Below are positions 46,801 to 56,440 of a DNA stretch of 64,000 nt, in pieces; the stretch's first letter is position 1; each line of letters starts with the position of its first letter. The translations under genes were made by a program, and so were the position numbers. Source of the stretch: Serratia surfactantfaciens (lineage in GTDB: Bacteria; Pseudomonadota; Gammaproteobacteria; Enterobacterales; Enterobacteriaceae); contig NZ_CP016948.1 of assembly GCF_001642805.2 (NCBI RefSeq), positions 2,046,001 through 2,110,000 of the forward strand, given 5' to 3'. The notes below the pieces were generated by a model. It ran no database searches and was not told the origin of the DNA. It saw only the letters and a program-made list of their open reading frames with translations.

Positions 46801-49800
46801 TGGTCAGATCGTTACGCGCGCTCAGGCTGAGCGTATCGGTCGCATCCAGTTTCGCGCCCGTGAGCGTGATATCGGTGCCGCGCAGGCGAATGTCGCCGGC
46901 GCTCATGGTCGCCTGGCGCAGCGCCTCCTGCAGGTTGGTGCTCAAAGTCAAACTCTCTGCCTGCACGTCAATGCTACCGGCCTTGATATCACCGCCCTGA
47001 TGCAGGAACTGCCCGGCATCAACGGTTAACGCCTTATCGGCAAACAGATTGCCGGCATTGGTGATGCTGTTTGCCGAGAGTTGCAGGTCGCCACCGCCAA
47101 TCACCGCACCATCGCCGGTCAGGCGCAGCGTAGTCTGTGCCAGGTACACCTTCGGTACCCACACCGTTTGCGGGCCGCCTTCCGTTTGCACCGTCTCGCT
47201 CACCAGCCAGACGATATCCTGTTGCAACGCTGCAATTTGCTCCGGCGTCAGGGCCACGCCCGGCACCAGATGGAAGTCCTGGGCGACTTTGCTGCCGTTG
47301 TTCATCAGTTGCTGATACTGCTCCATCGCATCCCAGGCCTTGACGGACGATTTGCCGGTCAGCGCCAGCACCTGCTCGCGCACCAGACGCTGCTCGTAAA
47401 AGCCATCGCCCAGGCGCTTATGGGCCTGCGCGGGGTCATACCCTACGCGTTCTAGCATATAGTCGCTGCTGATAAAGTTGTCGCGGCGGGTAAAGCGTTC
47501 ATCGGTCACCACCAGGAACGGGCTGCCGGTCGCCGTATGCTGACTAAACAAGCCGTTATTGGGGATGGCGGTGGCCACATTGCCCAGGTGCTGTAACTGC
47601 GTCAGCGCCAGCTCAGACGGCAGCAGTGGGCGCCCCAGCGGCGAGGACGGCGCGGCGCCCGGTCTTGTCATTTGCTCGCCCGGTGCCAGCGTCGTATCGC
47701 CGTCAGGTCGGGCAGCGCCCTCTACCGTGAAGGCCAGCGGATTGCGCTCAAGCTCGGCGCGTTCGGCATCCACCGCCTTTAACGCCGCATCAAGTTGACT
47801 GATTTGCGCCTGATTGACCGTGGTGTTGGTGATGCGGGCTCCGTTGATGGTGACCGTGCCATTGCCGGTGATCACCCCGTCAACGGTCGCCAGCGCCGTG
47901 GTTTCATCCCGGTTGAACGTAGGGTACCAGTGATGCGTGTCCTTGTCATAATGGTCAACGATAGCCGCCTGGCGCCGCTCATTAACCGAGTAACCGCGGT
48001 TGTCCACGCTGCCGCCGCCGTCCTGCGTCAGATTGCCGTTGGCGGTAATGACGCTGGCGTCATTGAGCAACGCTCCCGTGATGCGCAGCACCATGTTGCC
48101 GCCCGCCAGAATACGCGCGCCGATCCCCTCACTCACCAGCTTGTCGCGCGTCACCGTGCCGCTCTCGGTACGTTCGCGGAAGTTGTTGTAATCGGTGATG
48201 AACGGCGCGCTGTCGATATCGACATGCTTTTCGGGATCCCAGGTCATCACCTGCGTCCAGTCGTGCTCCCAATGGAAGCCGTTTTGGTACGGCGTCGGGA
48301 TGGTCGCCAGCTGGTTTCCCCCCCGCGTCTCGTAGAACGTCATGGCATAGCTGCCATCGGCATTCGGCTTGAGCGCCAGGTAGTTGACCCACAGGTCGGT
48401 CAGTTGGCCCTTATTGTCCTTGACCCGCACCTGTGCGCGCTTGCCCGCCGCATCAATGGCCAGCAGAGTGCCGTAGCGGTTGGTTTGCGCCGCCGAATCA
48501 TCCTGGAATGTCAGCTGTTGGGTAGTCGGCGCCAGGGTGCTTTTATCGGGATTGACCGCCGAACCATAAGAGCGCCAGTAGTAATTGTAGCGGTGCCATT
48601 TGTAGTCGCTCTTCTCCGCGTCACGCTCAATCACCAGCCCTTCGCGCAGGTTGTTCAGGCGACGGGCCTCGACGGTGGCGTCACCGTCTGCTTCGATAAA
48701 GCTGGCCCGATTTTCAATCAGGTCATCGCTGTGCAACTGCAGGCGGTCGGCGCTGTAAATCAGCGCGCCCTCCCGATTGGTCAGTCGCTCACCGGCCTGC
48801 ACCGTCAGGCTGTGGGTCGCCGCCATCACCGCAGGCGCACCGTGGTTGTCGATAATGCGCCCGTTCACGGTGATGTCGTCGCCCATCAGCGCCGCGGTGT
48901 TGTCCAGGGAATCGACGTTCAGCGTCATGCTGTCCGCCTCAAGGCGCCCGGTGTTTTGCAAGGCTCCGGTCGTCAGCTGCAGCGTTTTGCCCACCAGCGT
49001 CGCCGGATTGGTGATGCTGGCCGCAGTGAGCGCCAGATTGCCTGGCAGCAACCAATCCGCCAGGTTGGTAAAGGCGCCGCTCAGGGAGAACGTCACCGTG
49101 CCGTTACTGCTGATCGTTTCGCCGGCCTGATGGGTGTAGTCCTGCTGCGCGGACAGCGTCAGCGCCTGCAGCCCCAGCAGGGTACCGTTCTGATTATCCA
49201 AAGTACGCGCATGCACGGTGAGTTGCTCGGCGCTCTCCACGCGCCCGCCCTGGTTGAGCAGCGCCAGCGGCGAGTCGGTCTGTGACCGGTCAGTATTGAT
49301 ATTGAGGTTGCCGTTGGCCAGGATACGCCCCTGGCGGTTGCCCAGCTGCGTTACCCCCGCGAGGGTCATCTGGCCGCTACTCTGCAGGCGGCCTGCGGTA
49401 TTGTCGATATCATGAGAGGTGATGTCGGCGCGTGTGGTGCCCAGTATCAACCCACCATCACGATTGTTCAGACGGTCGGCCTGTAGATTGAGAGCCGCCT
49501 GGCTGCTGAGCGTGCCCTGACCGCTGTTATCGAGCGTCCCGGCCTTGAGCGCCAGCCCCTGGGTTGACACTAATTGCCCACCCCGGTTGTTGACCTGCGC
49601 CCCCTCAAGGGTGAGCGAGTCGCCGCTGTGCACCTTGCCGTGCTGATTGTTAAGCCGGTCGAGTCGGTAGATGCCCGCCCCCTGACTGATGAGCGTACCT
49701 CCGGCGTTGTCCAGCTGCTTTGATGCCACCGCGATGCCGCCGCGGCTGCTGAATACGCCGCGTGTATTATTGATACCGGCGGCCGACGCCTTCTGGTCGC

Positions 49801-52800
49801 CATTACTGCGCACGGCACCGTTGGTATTCTCCAGCAAGCCAAGAATACGCAGCGCTACGTGTTGCTGGCCGTCTATCGTCCCGCCGGCATTATTCAGCGT
49901 TTGTGCGTCAAGCGCCAGCGCACCACCGCCCTGTATTTTCCCGCCGCGGTTGTCCAGCCCACCGTTCAGATTGAGCCGCAGCTGCTTCTGGCTGTAGAGT
50001 TGCCCCGCCTGTGCGTTATCAAGGCTACGGGCGGCAATAGTCAGCGCCTGGCCCGCCAGCCACTGACCACCGGCGTTATTGATGGCGCCGGCATGTTCGC
50101 CATCTTTGGCGCCTGCAACAGCAAGCTGCCCCTGCGCCGAGACCTTGCCGTTGCGATTATCGATATCCTGTTTGATGCGCAGCGCCAGGTTCTGCGCCGA
50201 TTGCATCACGCCCCGGGCGTTATCCAACCAGTCAGCCGTAAACTGTGCTTCCTGCTGGCTCTGTACGCTGCCCTTCGTATTGTCAAAACCGCCGCTTCTG
50301 GCCCGCCAGCTCCCCTGGCTGCCCATCCAACCCTGCGCGTTGACGATATCCTGCGCCTGCAGCATTTGAGACGACTGACTAAAAATCCGCCCCTGGCCGT
50401 TATCCAACTTGCCGGTGAACTGCATGTCCAGGCTACCCAGCGCGTTGATGGCGCCCAGAGCATTGAGCAGACTGGCGGCGCGCACCTGCGTGCGGCCATT
50501 GCCGGTCAAGGTGCCACCCTGATTGTCCCAGCCGCCGGTCAGGTTCAGGGAAAGCGCCTGCCCGCCGAGCACCACACCGGCGGTGCGGTTGGTCAACTGG
50601 CCTCCCTGCAGAGACAGGTCGCCACCGCTCTGCAGGGAGCCGCCATCATTATCGAACAGGCTGGCTGCACCGACTTTAACGGCAAGGGCTTGTTGCGCGG
50701 TCAGTTTGCCGGTGCGATTGAGGATATTGCCTGTAGCATCCAGCGTCAGGCCTCCGCCGGACTGCAGCCGCCCGCCGGTATTGTCGAGCGACTGCGCGCT
50801 GGCGGTGACCTGCCAGCCACCTTGTGCGGTGCCGCCCTGGTTGTCCCAATCGCCATCGGTGTTGACGGCGAGTGTGCTGCCGCCTTCAAGCCAGCCGGCG
50901 GTGTTGCTCAACCCTTGCTTCGCCGTCAGATTCGCATCCTGCCTGGCGACCACCTTGCCCTGAGCGTTATCGAGGCGCTGCGCCGTTAGCGTGAGCGACT
51001 CGCCGCTGATTTCCCCCTCGCGGTTGCCAAGCACGCCCGACGTAGTGAGAGAGAGCCTTTGCCCACCCAGCAGCTTGCCGGCCTCGTTGTGGACGTCTCG
51101 CGCTGACACCGTGGTTTGCCCATTTCCCTGCACCCTACCGTGATGATTGTTCAGCTCGCCCTCACTGCTCACCGTCAGCATCTCACCGGCGCCCAGCAGC
51201 CCCTGCGTGTTGTCCAGCCCCTGACGGGCATGCAGCTCAAGCCGTTGTCGGCCAATCACCTTGCCCTGCGTATTGCCGAGACGGTCAGACTTCACCGTCA
51301 GCACCGCGGCGCTGATTTCGCCGCCACGGTTACTGGCATTACCCGAGGTCGTCAGGGTTGATGCCTGGCCGGACAGCAGCTTGCCACCGTCGTTGTTGAG
51401 GGTCGTTGCCGTTGCCGTGACGGCCGTTTCGCCTTGCGCCGTGCCGCCACGGTTGTCCCAGTCGCCGGTATGGATATCCAGCGCCTTGCCGGCACCCATC
51501 AGGCCGCGTTGGTTATCCAGGCGGCTGGCCGTCAGGTCGAGATTGCCCTGACCGATGATCTGCCCCTGCGCGTTAACCAGCCGTTGTACCGCCAGACGCA
51601 CGTCATCGCCACTCAGGGTGCCGGACTGGTTATTCAGATCGCTACCTGCCTCAAGCGTCAGGCCGTTCCCGGCCAGCAGGTTGCCCCCGGCATTATTCAC
51701 CGCACCATCAGCATGGAGCGTGAAGCCCGCCTGGGTTTTTACCGTGCCGCGCTGATTATCGAGGCTGCCGGCGTCGAGGCGAAGAGCTCCGTTGCTGCCC
51801 ATCGTGCCACCGCCATTGTCGAGCAGGCCACCCACTCGCCAGTGCTGCGCCGTTTCCCCCAGCGCCACCAGGCGACCACGCTGATTGACCAGCCGGCCGG
51901 CCGAAAGCAGAAGGCTCTGCGTCTCGATGGTGCCGTCACCGTTATCCAGTGCGCCTGCCAGGGTGAAACGGCTTTCACCGTCACCGGTCTGTGACCAGGT
52001 CGCCTGTTGGTTGAACAGGTTGTCGGCATCAACCGTCCAGCGCCCTGCCTTGAGCCTGGCCTGCTGCGCATCCACATTTCCCTTCGTGCTCACGGCCAGC
52101 TCACCGCTGTCTACGGTGGACTGGCGCAATGCCACCCCGCCCTCGCGGGCCGTCAGCGCGGTACGGCCGGCTCCGACCTGCGCGCCGCTGATATCCACCC
52201 GCCGCCCGGTCGCGTTGACGTTCTTTTTACTGAGCAGACTGCCACTGGCGCGAATTTCGCCCTGGCTATCAAGCTGCAGATTGGCATCATGGACCAGCGT
52301 GCTGTCGGCATTACTCCCCGCCAGCAGGTGGCCACTGCTTTGAATGCCGCGCGCGGCGTTCAGGTGCACATTCCCGGCCGCCGCCAACGTACCGGATTGC
52401 GTTAACATTCCCTCGCGACTCTGCACGGCCAGTTGGCCACCGCTATACACTTTCCCGTGCGTCTCGATGTCGCCTTTTGCCGCCAGCTGAATATCGCCGC
52501 CGGCCTGCGTGGCCGCATCCGGCGCATCAGAGCGCCAGCTGAGCTTGCCTTCGCTGCTCACGGTGAGCGTTTTGCCCGCCCGGACCTGTCCGCCCTGGTT
52601 ACGCACACCGACGCCGGCTTCAGTGCCAATCATGCGGATACTGCCGCTGTACATGCCGCCCATCTGCCCCATATCGATGGCAAGCTCAGGCCTGGCGCTA
52701 CCGTCGCCCGAAAGCGGCGCGGCGGTTTTGCCGTCCGCGCTCACGCGATTGCGGCCAGCCACCAGCGTCACGCCTTCTTTAGCCCAGACGCCGGCGTTGA

Positions 52801-53548
52801 CCTCCACCGCGCGCGCCAGAATGTCGACGTACTCGGTATCATGACGGGTATCGCCGTTGAGCCCACCGCCCTCGATGCGCACCACGCCACGCTCGACCTG
52901 ATAACCTGCCACGCTACCATCGGCATTCAGTTGCGGTTTACCGGTGGTCAGCGTCATGCGTCCGGCGTTGATGGTGCCGCAGCCGTTGCAGACAATGCCG
53001 GCGGGGTTGGCCACAATCACCTGCGCCTTGCCGCCGGCCACTTCCATAAAACCGCGCAGCTGGCTGGGATTGTTGCTGTTGACTTCGTTGAGGATGACGC
53101 GAGCCGGCGCGGAATTGGGATTGAGATTAGGGTTACCCTGGATCATCCCGGCCATCTGGGTCGCGGCCATCCCCGCCGAGTTGTTGAGGATGGCGCCTTT
53201 GGCGTCGACGTCGAACTGCTGATACTGATTATGTGAGACCCCAGCCTGGTTGGGGGCGGTGATGTTGACCTGCGGCAAGCCGTTCTGGGTATTGATGACC
53301 TCCGGCCGCTGTGAAGGATTGGCACCGCCGTCCGCGACAATGCCGTCTGCCATGACGGGGCCGGCGAACATCAACAGCCCAAGCAGCCACACTGACCGAC
53401 GCACGGTGACCCACAGACGACTTCCACCTGTTATTCCTGAACCGATGCGTTGCCCCGGCTCGCTGCTGCAGCTGCGGGCCAGTTCGGACACCACCCGCAA
53501 CTCCCCGTGGGTGCGGCTGAAGATAAGGCGATAGCAATGTTTGTTCAT
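43877..53548 (-). CDS. giant TpsA exoprotein: CdiA-like filamentous hemagglutinin lacking a toxin domain
   Basis: 3223 residues, secreted by the neighbouring TpsB. An extended signal peptide (MNKHCYRLIFSRTHGELRVVSELARS) is cleaved near A67. The TPS secretion domain follows, with NPNL (139-142) and NPAGIVCNGCG (181-191). Next is a long FHA-1 region (about 350-1620) of LDN-x2-G-type repeats. A non-repeat middle region (about 1630-2130, YKWHRYNYYWRSYGS to WVPKVYLAQ) sits where CdiA proteins carry receptor-binding and periplasmic FHA domains. FHA-2 repeats run from about 2136 to 2990. The end, NLAGALASGASPYLATEIKKRVGEDN, is the conserved CdiA pre-toxin part, but only 13 more residues follow. The VENN motif, toxin and CdiI are absent. 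It likely works as an adhesin, or is a decayed CDI effector. Confidence 0.9.
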   Translation of the reverse strand: MNKHCYRLIFSRTHGELRVVSELARSCSSEPGQRIGSGITGGSRLWVTVRRSVWLLGLLMFAGPVMADGIVADGGANPSQRPEVINTQNGLPQVNITAPNQAGVSHNQYQQFDVDAKGAILNNSAGMAATQMAGMIQGNPNLNPNSAPARVILNEVNSNNPSQLRGFMEVAGGKAQVIVANPAGIVCNGCGTINAGRMTLTTGKPQLNADGSVAGYQVERGVVRIEGGGLNGDTRHDTEYVDILARAVEVNAGVWAKEGVTLVAGRNRVSADGKTAAPLSGDGSARPELAIDMGQMGGMYSGSIRMIGTEAGVGVRNQGGQVRAGKTLTVSSEGKLSWRSDAPDAATQAGGDIQLAAKGDIETHGKVYSGGQLAVQSREGMLTQSGTLAAAGNVHLNAARGIQSSGHLLAGSNADSTLVHDANLQLDSQGEIRASGSLLSKKNVNATGRRVDISGAQVGAGRTALTAREGGVALRQSTVDSGELAVSTKGNVDAQQARLKAGRWTVDADNLFNQQATWSQTGDGESRFTLAGALDNGDGTIETQSLLLSAGRLVNQRGRLVALGETAQHWRVGGLLDNGGGTMGSNGALRLDAGSLDNQRGTVKTQAGFTLHADGAVNNAGGNLLAGNGLTLEAGSDLNNQSGTLSGDDVRLAVQRLVNAQGQIIGQGNLDLTASRLDNQRGLMGAGKALDIHTGDWDNRGGTAQGETAVTATATTLNNDGGKLLSGQASTLTTSGNASNRGGEISAAVLTVKSDRLGNTQGKVIGRQRLELHARQGLDNTQGLLGAGEMLTVSSEGELNNHHGRVQGNGQTTVSARDVHNEAGKLLGGQRLSLTTSGVLGNREGEISGESLTLTAQRLDNAQGKVVARQDANLTAKQGLSNTAGWLEGGSTLAVNTDGDWDNQGGTAQGGWQVTASAQSLDNTGGRLQSGGGLTLDATGNILNRTGKLTAQQALAVKVGAASLFDNDGGSLQSGGDLSLQGGQLTNRTAGVVLGGQALSLNLTGGWDNQGGTLTGNGRTQVRAASLLNALGAINALGSLDMQFTGKLDNGQGRIFSQSSQMLQAQDIVNAQGWMGSQGSWRARSGGFDNTKGSVQSQQEAQFTADWLDNARGVMQSAQNLALRIKQDIDNRNGKVSAQGQLAVAGAKDGEHAGAINNAGGQWLAGQALTIAARSLDNAQAGQLYSQKQLRLNLNGGLDNRGGKIQGGGALALDAQTLNNAGGTIDGQQHVALRILGLLENTNGAVRSNGDQKASAAGINNTRGVFSSRGGIAVASKQLDNAGGTLISQGAGIYRLDRLNNQHGKVHSGDSLTLEGAQVNNRGGQLVSTQGLALKAGTLDNSGQGTLSSQAALNLQADRLNNRDGGLILGTTRADITSHDIDNTAGRLQSSGQMTLAGVTQLGNRQGRILANGNLNINTDRSQTDSPLALLNQGGRVESAEQLTVHARTLDNQNGTLLGLQALTLSAQQDYTHQAGETISSNGTVTFSLSGAFTNLADWLLPGNLALTAASITNPATLVGKTLQLTTGALQNTGRLEADSMTLNVDSLDNTAALMGDDITVNGRIIDNHGAPAVMAATHSLTVQAGERLTNREGALIYSADRLQLHSDDLIENRASFIEADGDATVEARRLNNLREGLVIERDAEKSDYKWHRYNYYWRSYGSAVNPDKSTLAPTTQQLTFQDDSAAQTNRYGTLLAIDAAGKRAQVRVKDNKGQLTDLWVNYLALKPNADGSYAMTFYETRGGNQLATIPTPYQNGFHWEHDWTQVMTWDPEKHVDIDSAPFITDYNNFRERTESGTVTRDKLVSEGIGARILAGGNMVLRITGALLNDASVITANGNLTQDGGGSVDNRGYSVNERRQAAIVDHYDKDTHHWYPTFNRDETTALATVDGVITGNGTVTINGARITNTTVNQAQISQLDAALKAVDAERAELERNPLAFTVEGAARPDGDTTLAPGEQMTRPGAAPSSPLGRPLLPSELALTQLQHLGNVATAIPNNGLFSQHTATGSPFLVVTDERFTRRDNFISSDYMLERVGYDPAQAHKRLGDGFYEQRLVREQVLALTGKSSVKAWDAMEQYQQLMNNGSKVAQDFHLVPGVALTPEQIAALQQDIVWLVSETVQTEGGPQTVWVPKVYLAQTTLRLTGDGAVIGGGDLQLSANSITNAGNLFADKALTVDAGQFLHQGGDIKAGSIDVQAESLTLSTNLQEALRQATMSAGDIRLRGTDITLTGAKLDATDTLSLSARNDLTITAAKSSHIADLEVISGAMGNRTRGGTEAAGSRMARVSGEWQQAQGSELNAGGNLNLSAGRDVTFAGSQAKAGGSTRVQAGGDITIRAENTTNTTHLAANSRTSSVSNDRQEERLTLSALGGDQGVTLVAGNQLLAEGAQVDSKEGRIGISAQDVTIKDARSRTQDLDSENKREGKTKSHRIEQTEREISTGSTFSGRDGVTVVGREGDVTITGSTLHSDQGAIALQAKNDVTLNTATERESRYSEERSEKKGFLKKSSSHSVARDATTREKGTLLSGDSVSVSAGNDLTVTGSAIAADRDVNLQAGRNVDIGAATETDTHYLLEEKKKSGLLGSGGIGFTIGKQSSKHEIDEKATTQSQSVSTVGSSQGSVNITAGNQLHIGGADLVAGKDLALTGDSVTIDPGYDQRTRKETFEQKQSGLSVALSGTVGGALNTAVSSAQQARKEGDGRLNALQNTKAALSGVQAAQAVELDKLNTDAGKGATNTVGISASYGSQSSKSETRTDSSQSQGSTLTAGQNLSITATGKNHNAQSGDIAITGSQLKAGKDLSLDAARDISLQSAQNSESTVGKNSSKGGNVGVGIGAGSGGYGISVSAGVNAGKGHESGNGLTHTETTLDAGSHLSLTSGRDTKLKGAQASGEKVTVDVGRNLTLQSEQDSDRYDAKQQNASAGGSFTFGSMTGSANVSASKDKLHSNFDSVKEQTGLFAGKGGYDVKVKEHTQLDGAVIASTADKENNRLDTGTLGWKDIHNQADYSATHSGGSFSTGGPVGKELLTNTAGGMLSGANNSGHAEGTTKAGVSEGTLIVRDTDKQQQDVAQLNRDTEHANDGSISPIFNKEKEQNRLKQAQLIGEIGGQAMDVIRTQGDIAGLKAQKDPAALAQAREQLEKSGKPTNDAAVMKQAYDNAMRQYGTGSDLQKAAQAVTGALTALAGNNLAGALASGASPYLATEIKKRVGEDNIPGGDIFRQTVVR

Positions 53549-53615
53549 AGGTCACATCCGTGAGAAAAGTCAGTCCGTTCAGGTCAGCGCAGCAACGCTG
53601 CCAGTATCGCGATGT

Positions 53616-55337
53616 TCAAATTTCCAGATTTACGCTAAAACCCGTGGTCGCGCCGGAGGTGTGGAACCCCGCAGGCTTGTAGAGCGGAACGCCGGCGAAC
53701 AGGTCATAGCTGAGTCGCCCCCACAAGGCGCCGCGCACCCCAAGCGCGCTGCCCGCCAATTGCCGCCCCGGCAAGCCTCGCGTATTCGGGCCGTCCACCC
53801 GCCCGTAGTCGGCGGCCAGATAGAGTTCGTGACCGCGGGCAAACACATTCCAGGCGATGTCGTTACGCCAGACCAAGCCTTTTTCGCCAGACAGCATCTG
53901 CTCGCCGTCAAAACCGCGCACCGTGTAGCGCCCGGCAATGGCCATCCGCTCCTGCGGCGTCAGCGCGTTCGGGCTCCACTGGCCGCGCACGCTGGTATAC
54001 AGCCGCCAGGGCTGCTCACCCCAGGAGAACGGCATGTTGAACCCCGCGTCCCCGATCAGGATGCCGGTACGCGCCGAGCCGTTGTGATTGGCTTCCTCCG
54101 GCGCGCGCAGCGCTCCCAGGGCGCCGGTGCCGCGCCGCCAAGCTAGCGACGCATCCAGCGTATTGCGCCCGAGGTAACTGCGCTGGTTCAGTCCAATCTC
54201 CCAGCCCGCTGTCCGCCTCTTTTGCTGGGTCATTTCGATGTCTTCCACATAGTTGGTCGAGTGCTTGCGATAGCCGCGCAGGTTGAGCGTGGTCTTGTGC
54301 GATTGGTCGCGGTACAGCAACCGGGAAACGGTCAACTGAAAGTTGTCGCTCTTGCCGCTGTAGCGCAGCACCTCATTGGCGTTGGGGATGTTCTGATGGT
54401 AGGTGTAGTCGTTATAGTTGGCCGAGAAGGCCCAATATCCCACCGGGAAGAAATAGTTCAGCGTATGCGAACGGTTGCCGAACGGCCCGTGTTGGAATAA
54501 ATCCTTGCCGATGTTGGCGTAGAACAGGTCATTTTGCGCAAACGGGGCATCAATAGCCAGGGTGGCCGAGCCAAGATAGCGTCCGGTGCTTTTGGAGCCG
54601 CTGTCGTCCAACCCCAGACTGAGCCGCACCGGGCGCCCCTCGTGCCAGTTGACCTGCAGATCGCTGGTGCCTTCCTGGGTGCCGGGCACGATTTTAATGT
54701 CGGCATTGGCGCTGGGCACCCGCCTGAAGTTCTCCAGCCCCTGCTCGATATCGCGCAGGTTAAGAAGATCGCCGCGCGAGGCCGGAACGGCGTTCCACAA
54801 CCGTCCACGCCAGGAAACCGGCTCATCAAAGCGGACGTCGCCAATACGCCCGGGTTGCAACGTAAGTGTCAATGTGCCCTGAGTCAGATCCTGCTCCTGC
54901 GCCATCACCCGAGTTGTGACGTAGCCTTTGGCCAAAATGGCATTTTGCACCTTGTTGATAGCGAGCACGATCCCCCGCCCGCCCAGGCAACGGCCTTTGG
55001 CATCGTTGGCGGCCGCAAGCGCCCACTGAAAGCGTTCGGCCGACTCGCCGACGAGCACCAACCGGTTGATGGTAAAACAGGGTTTTTCGTGAGGAGGATA
55101 ATCGGGCAGCACCCGCTCAGGGGCAGCCACGCGCGCATCGGCCTGAGGGGTGTTTTGGTTCTGCAGGGCGCGTTCTCGCTCTTGCTGACGCAGCTGCTCA
55201 CGGGCATCAATAGCCGCCGCGCCCTGGCTGAAAGCCTCAGCCGCAGAGGCGGAAAAAAACGGCACGGTGCCGAGCAACAATCCCGACAGACCATAGCGAA
55301 TAAAACAAGGCACAGCACGAACGTAATTTGAGCGCAT
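53616..55337 (-). CDS. TpsB outer-membrane transporter (CdiB/ShlB/FhaC family)
   Basis: 573 residues. Outer-membrane Omp85-superfamily pore that exports the TpsA protein. A signal peptide (RYGLSGLLLGTVPFFSASAAEA) is followed by a helix and linker rich in Gln/Arg (about 45-80). Two POTRA domains come next (PCFTINRLVLVGESAERF..., VTTRVMAQEQDLTQGTLTLTLQPGRI). A beta-barrel with the VRGF motif at about residue 473 (GRYTVRGFDGEQMLSGEKGLVWRNDI) ends in FSVNLEI, an aromatic/hydrophobic C-terminal strand. GGAG lies 6 nt before the ATG. It is upstream of tpsA by 67 nt on the same strand; the pair is one transcript. Confidence 0.93.
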   Translation of the reverse strand: MRSNYVRAVPCFIRYGLSGLLLGTVPFFSASAAEAFSQGAAAIDAREQLRQQERERALQNQNTPQADARVAAPERVLPDYPPHEKPCFTINRLVLVGESAERFQWALAAANDAKGRCLGGRGIVLAINKVQNAILAKGYVTTRVMAQEQDLTQGTLTLTLQPGRIGDVRFDEPVSWRGRLWNAVPASRGDLLNLRDIEQGLENFRRVPSANADIKIVPGTQEGTSDLQVNWHEGRPVRLSLGLDDSGSKSTGRYLGSATLAIDAPFAQNDLFYANIGKDLFQHGPFGNRSHTLNYFFPVGYWAFSANYNDYTYHQNIPNANEVLRYSGKSDNFQLTVSRLLYRDQSHKTTLNLRGYRKHSTNYVEDIEMTQQKRRTAGWEIGLNQRSYLGRNTLDASLAWRRGTGALGALRAPEEANHNGSARTGILIGDAGFNMPFSWGEQPWRLYTSVRGQWSPNALTPQERMAIAGRYTVRGFDGEQMLSGEKGLVWRNDIAWNVFARGHELYLAADYGRVDGPNTRGLPGRQLAGSALGVRGALWGRLSYDLFAGVPLYKPAGFHTSGATTGFSVNLEI

Positions 55338-55526
55338 CCTTGGCTCCCCATCATTATTATTTCAATAAATTTATGAGTGAATATTATAAATAATTTAAAT
55401 AATTGTAATGACACTGCTTTAGTGACGAATTATGAGCCGATAAGGGCAAAAATCAATCGATTTTTCCCGAAAGAGAGATCATGCGGAAAATAAACAGTTC
55501 AGCGACAATTAAGTGAAAGGAAAGCC

Positions 55527-55554
55527 GATAATGGATAATGGATAATGGATAATG
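55527..55554. repeat. four tandem copies of the heptamer GATAATG
   Basis: Perfect 7-bp x 4 tandem array, 190 bp upstream of the tpsB start and about 70 bp beyond the fsa stop. The number of such short repeats can change by slippage. The surrounding 55338-55500 is very AT-rich and should hold the tpsB promoter. Confidence 0.85.
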
Positions 55555-55558
55555 AAAG

Positions 55559-55584
55559 GAGGATGGCGCGTAGCCGCCATCCTT
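55559..55584 (-). terminator. likely terminator of fsa
   Basis: GGATGGCG (55561-55568) pairs with CGCCATCC (55575-55582), 44 nt beyond the fsa stop on the minus strand. The T tract is interrupted (TCCTTTC). Confidence 0.45.
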
Positions 55585-55625
55585 TAGCGATAATAGCGTG
55601 AGCACCGAGGAATAGGCGCAGGCCA

Positions 55626-56291
55626 TCAGTTCAGCAGGCTGCTGCCGAAAGCCCCCTGCCAATCCTGCTCGAACTTCTCGACCGCGGCCTGCACCGCCGG
55701 CGCGCCGAGGAACTGCTCCGCCACGTCCACCGGCAGCGTGATGGCCTGACAGCCCGCGAGCAGACATTCCAACGCCTGGCGCGGCGTCTTGAAGCTGGCG
55801 GCCAGCACCTGCGCCGACGGCGCGTGCAGGCTCAACAGCTGCTGCAGCTCGTGCACCATTTCGATACCGTCGCCGCCCTGCGCATCCACGCGGTTGACAT
55901 AAGGCGCCACATATTCCGCCCCGGCCAATGCCGCCAACAGCCCCTGCCCGGCGCCGTATACCGCAGTGCCCAGCGTCGGGATGGACATCGTTTTGAGTTT
56001 CTTGATCGCCGCCAATCCTTCGGCGGTCGCCGGGATCTTCACCACCAGCCCCGGCACACGCTGGCTGAGCAGCGCCGCCTCAGCCACCATGCGCTCTGCA
56101 TCGGTCGCCATCACCTGCGCAAACAGCTTGCCGGTGCCGCCGAGGGCGTCGCGCAGCGCGGGCAGCACTTCCCAGATCGGCTTGCCTTCTTTCGCCACGA
56201 TGCTCGGGTTGGTGGTGACGCCGTGCAACGGCAGAATGCGCGCCAGGCGTTTTACCGCAGTCACATCGGCGGTATCGAGATAAAGCTCCAT
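55626..56291 (-). CDS. fsa: fructose-6-phosphate aldolase
   Basis: 221 residues, transaldolase-family class I aldolase (FsaA type). It cleaves or forms fructose 6-phosphate from dihydroxyacetone and glyceraldehyde 3-phosphate. The Schiff-base lysine is K85 in [16 protein letters not shown] (26-30) and [13 protein letters not shown] complete the active site. The ATG at 56291 is preceded by GAGGAG at 6 nt. It is divergent from pflE/pflF across a region with an FNR-type site; the same three genes are neighbours in E. coli (fsaA-ybiY-ybiW). Confidence 0.95.
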   Translation of the reverse strand: MELYLDTADVTAVKRLARILPLHGVTTNPSIVAKEGKPIWEVLPALRDALGGTGKLFAQVMATDAERMVAEAALLSQRVPGLVVKIPATAEGLAAIKKLKTMSIPTLGTAVYGAGQGLLAALAGAEYVAPYVNRVDAQGGDGIEMVHELQQLLSLHAPSAQVLAASFKTPRQALECLLAGCQAITLPVDVAEQFLGAPAVQAAVEKFEQDWQGAFGSSLLN

Positions 56292-56364
56292 CACGGACTC
56301 CTCTGTCTTGTTCTGTGGGCGGATTCAAACTCTGATCATCATAGGGTAAAAAACCCGCAAACCT

Positions 56365-56378
56365 TTGACCAAAATCAA
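56365..56378. promoter_or_regulatory. FNR-type site
   Basis: TTGACCAAAATCAA matches TTGAT-N4-ATCAA at 9 of 10 defined positions. It is centred about 70 bp before pflE and about 80 bp before fsa. It would support oxygen-limited induction of the glycyl-radical enzyme pair. Confidence 0.6.
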
Positions 56379-56440
56379 TTCAACTTTCATTCGAAACATC
56401 TTTAATGGCGAAAGATTCAGCAACGCCAAACGGGTGACTC

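Noticed and set aside
53616..55337. Assignment of the TPS pair to ShlB/ShlA haemolysin
   Set aside because: The exoprotein is twice the length of ShlA and carries CdiA-type FHA-2 and pre-toxin sequence, so haemolysin identity is not supported.
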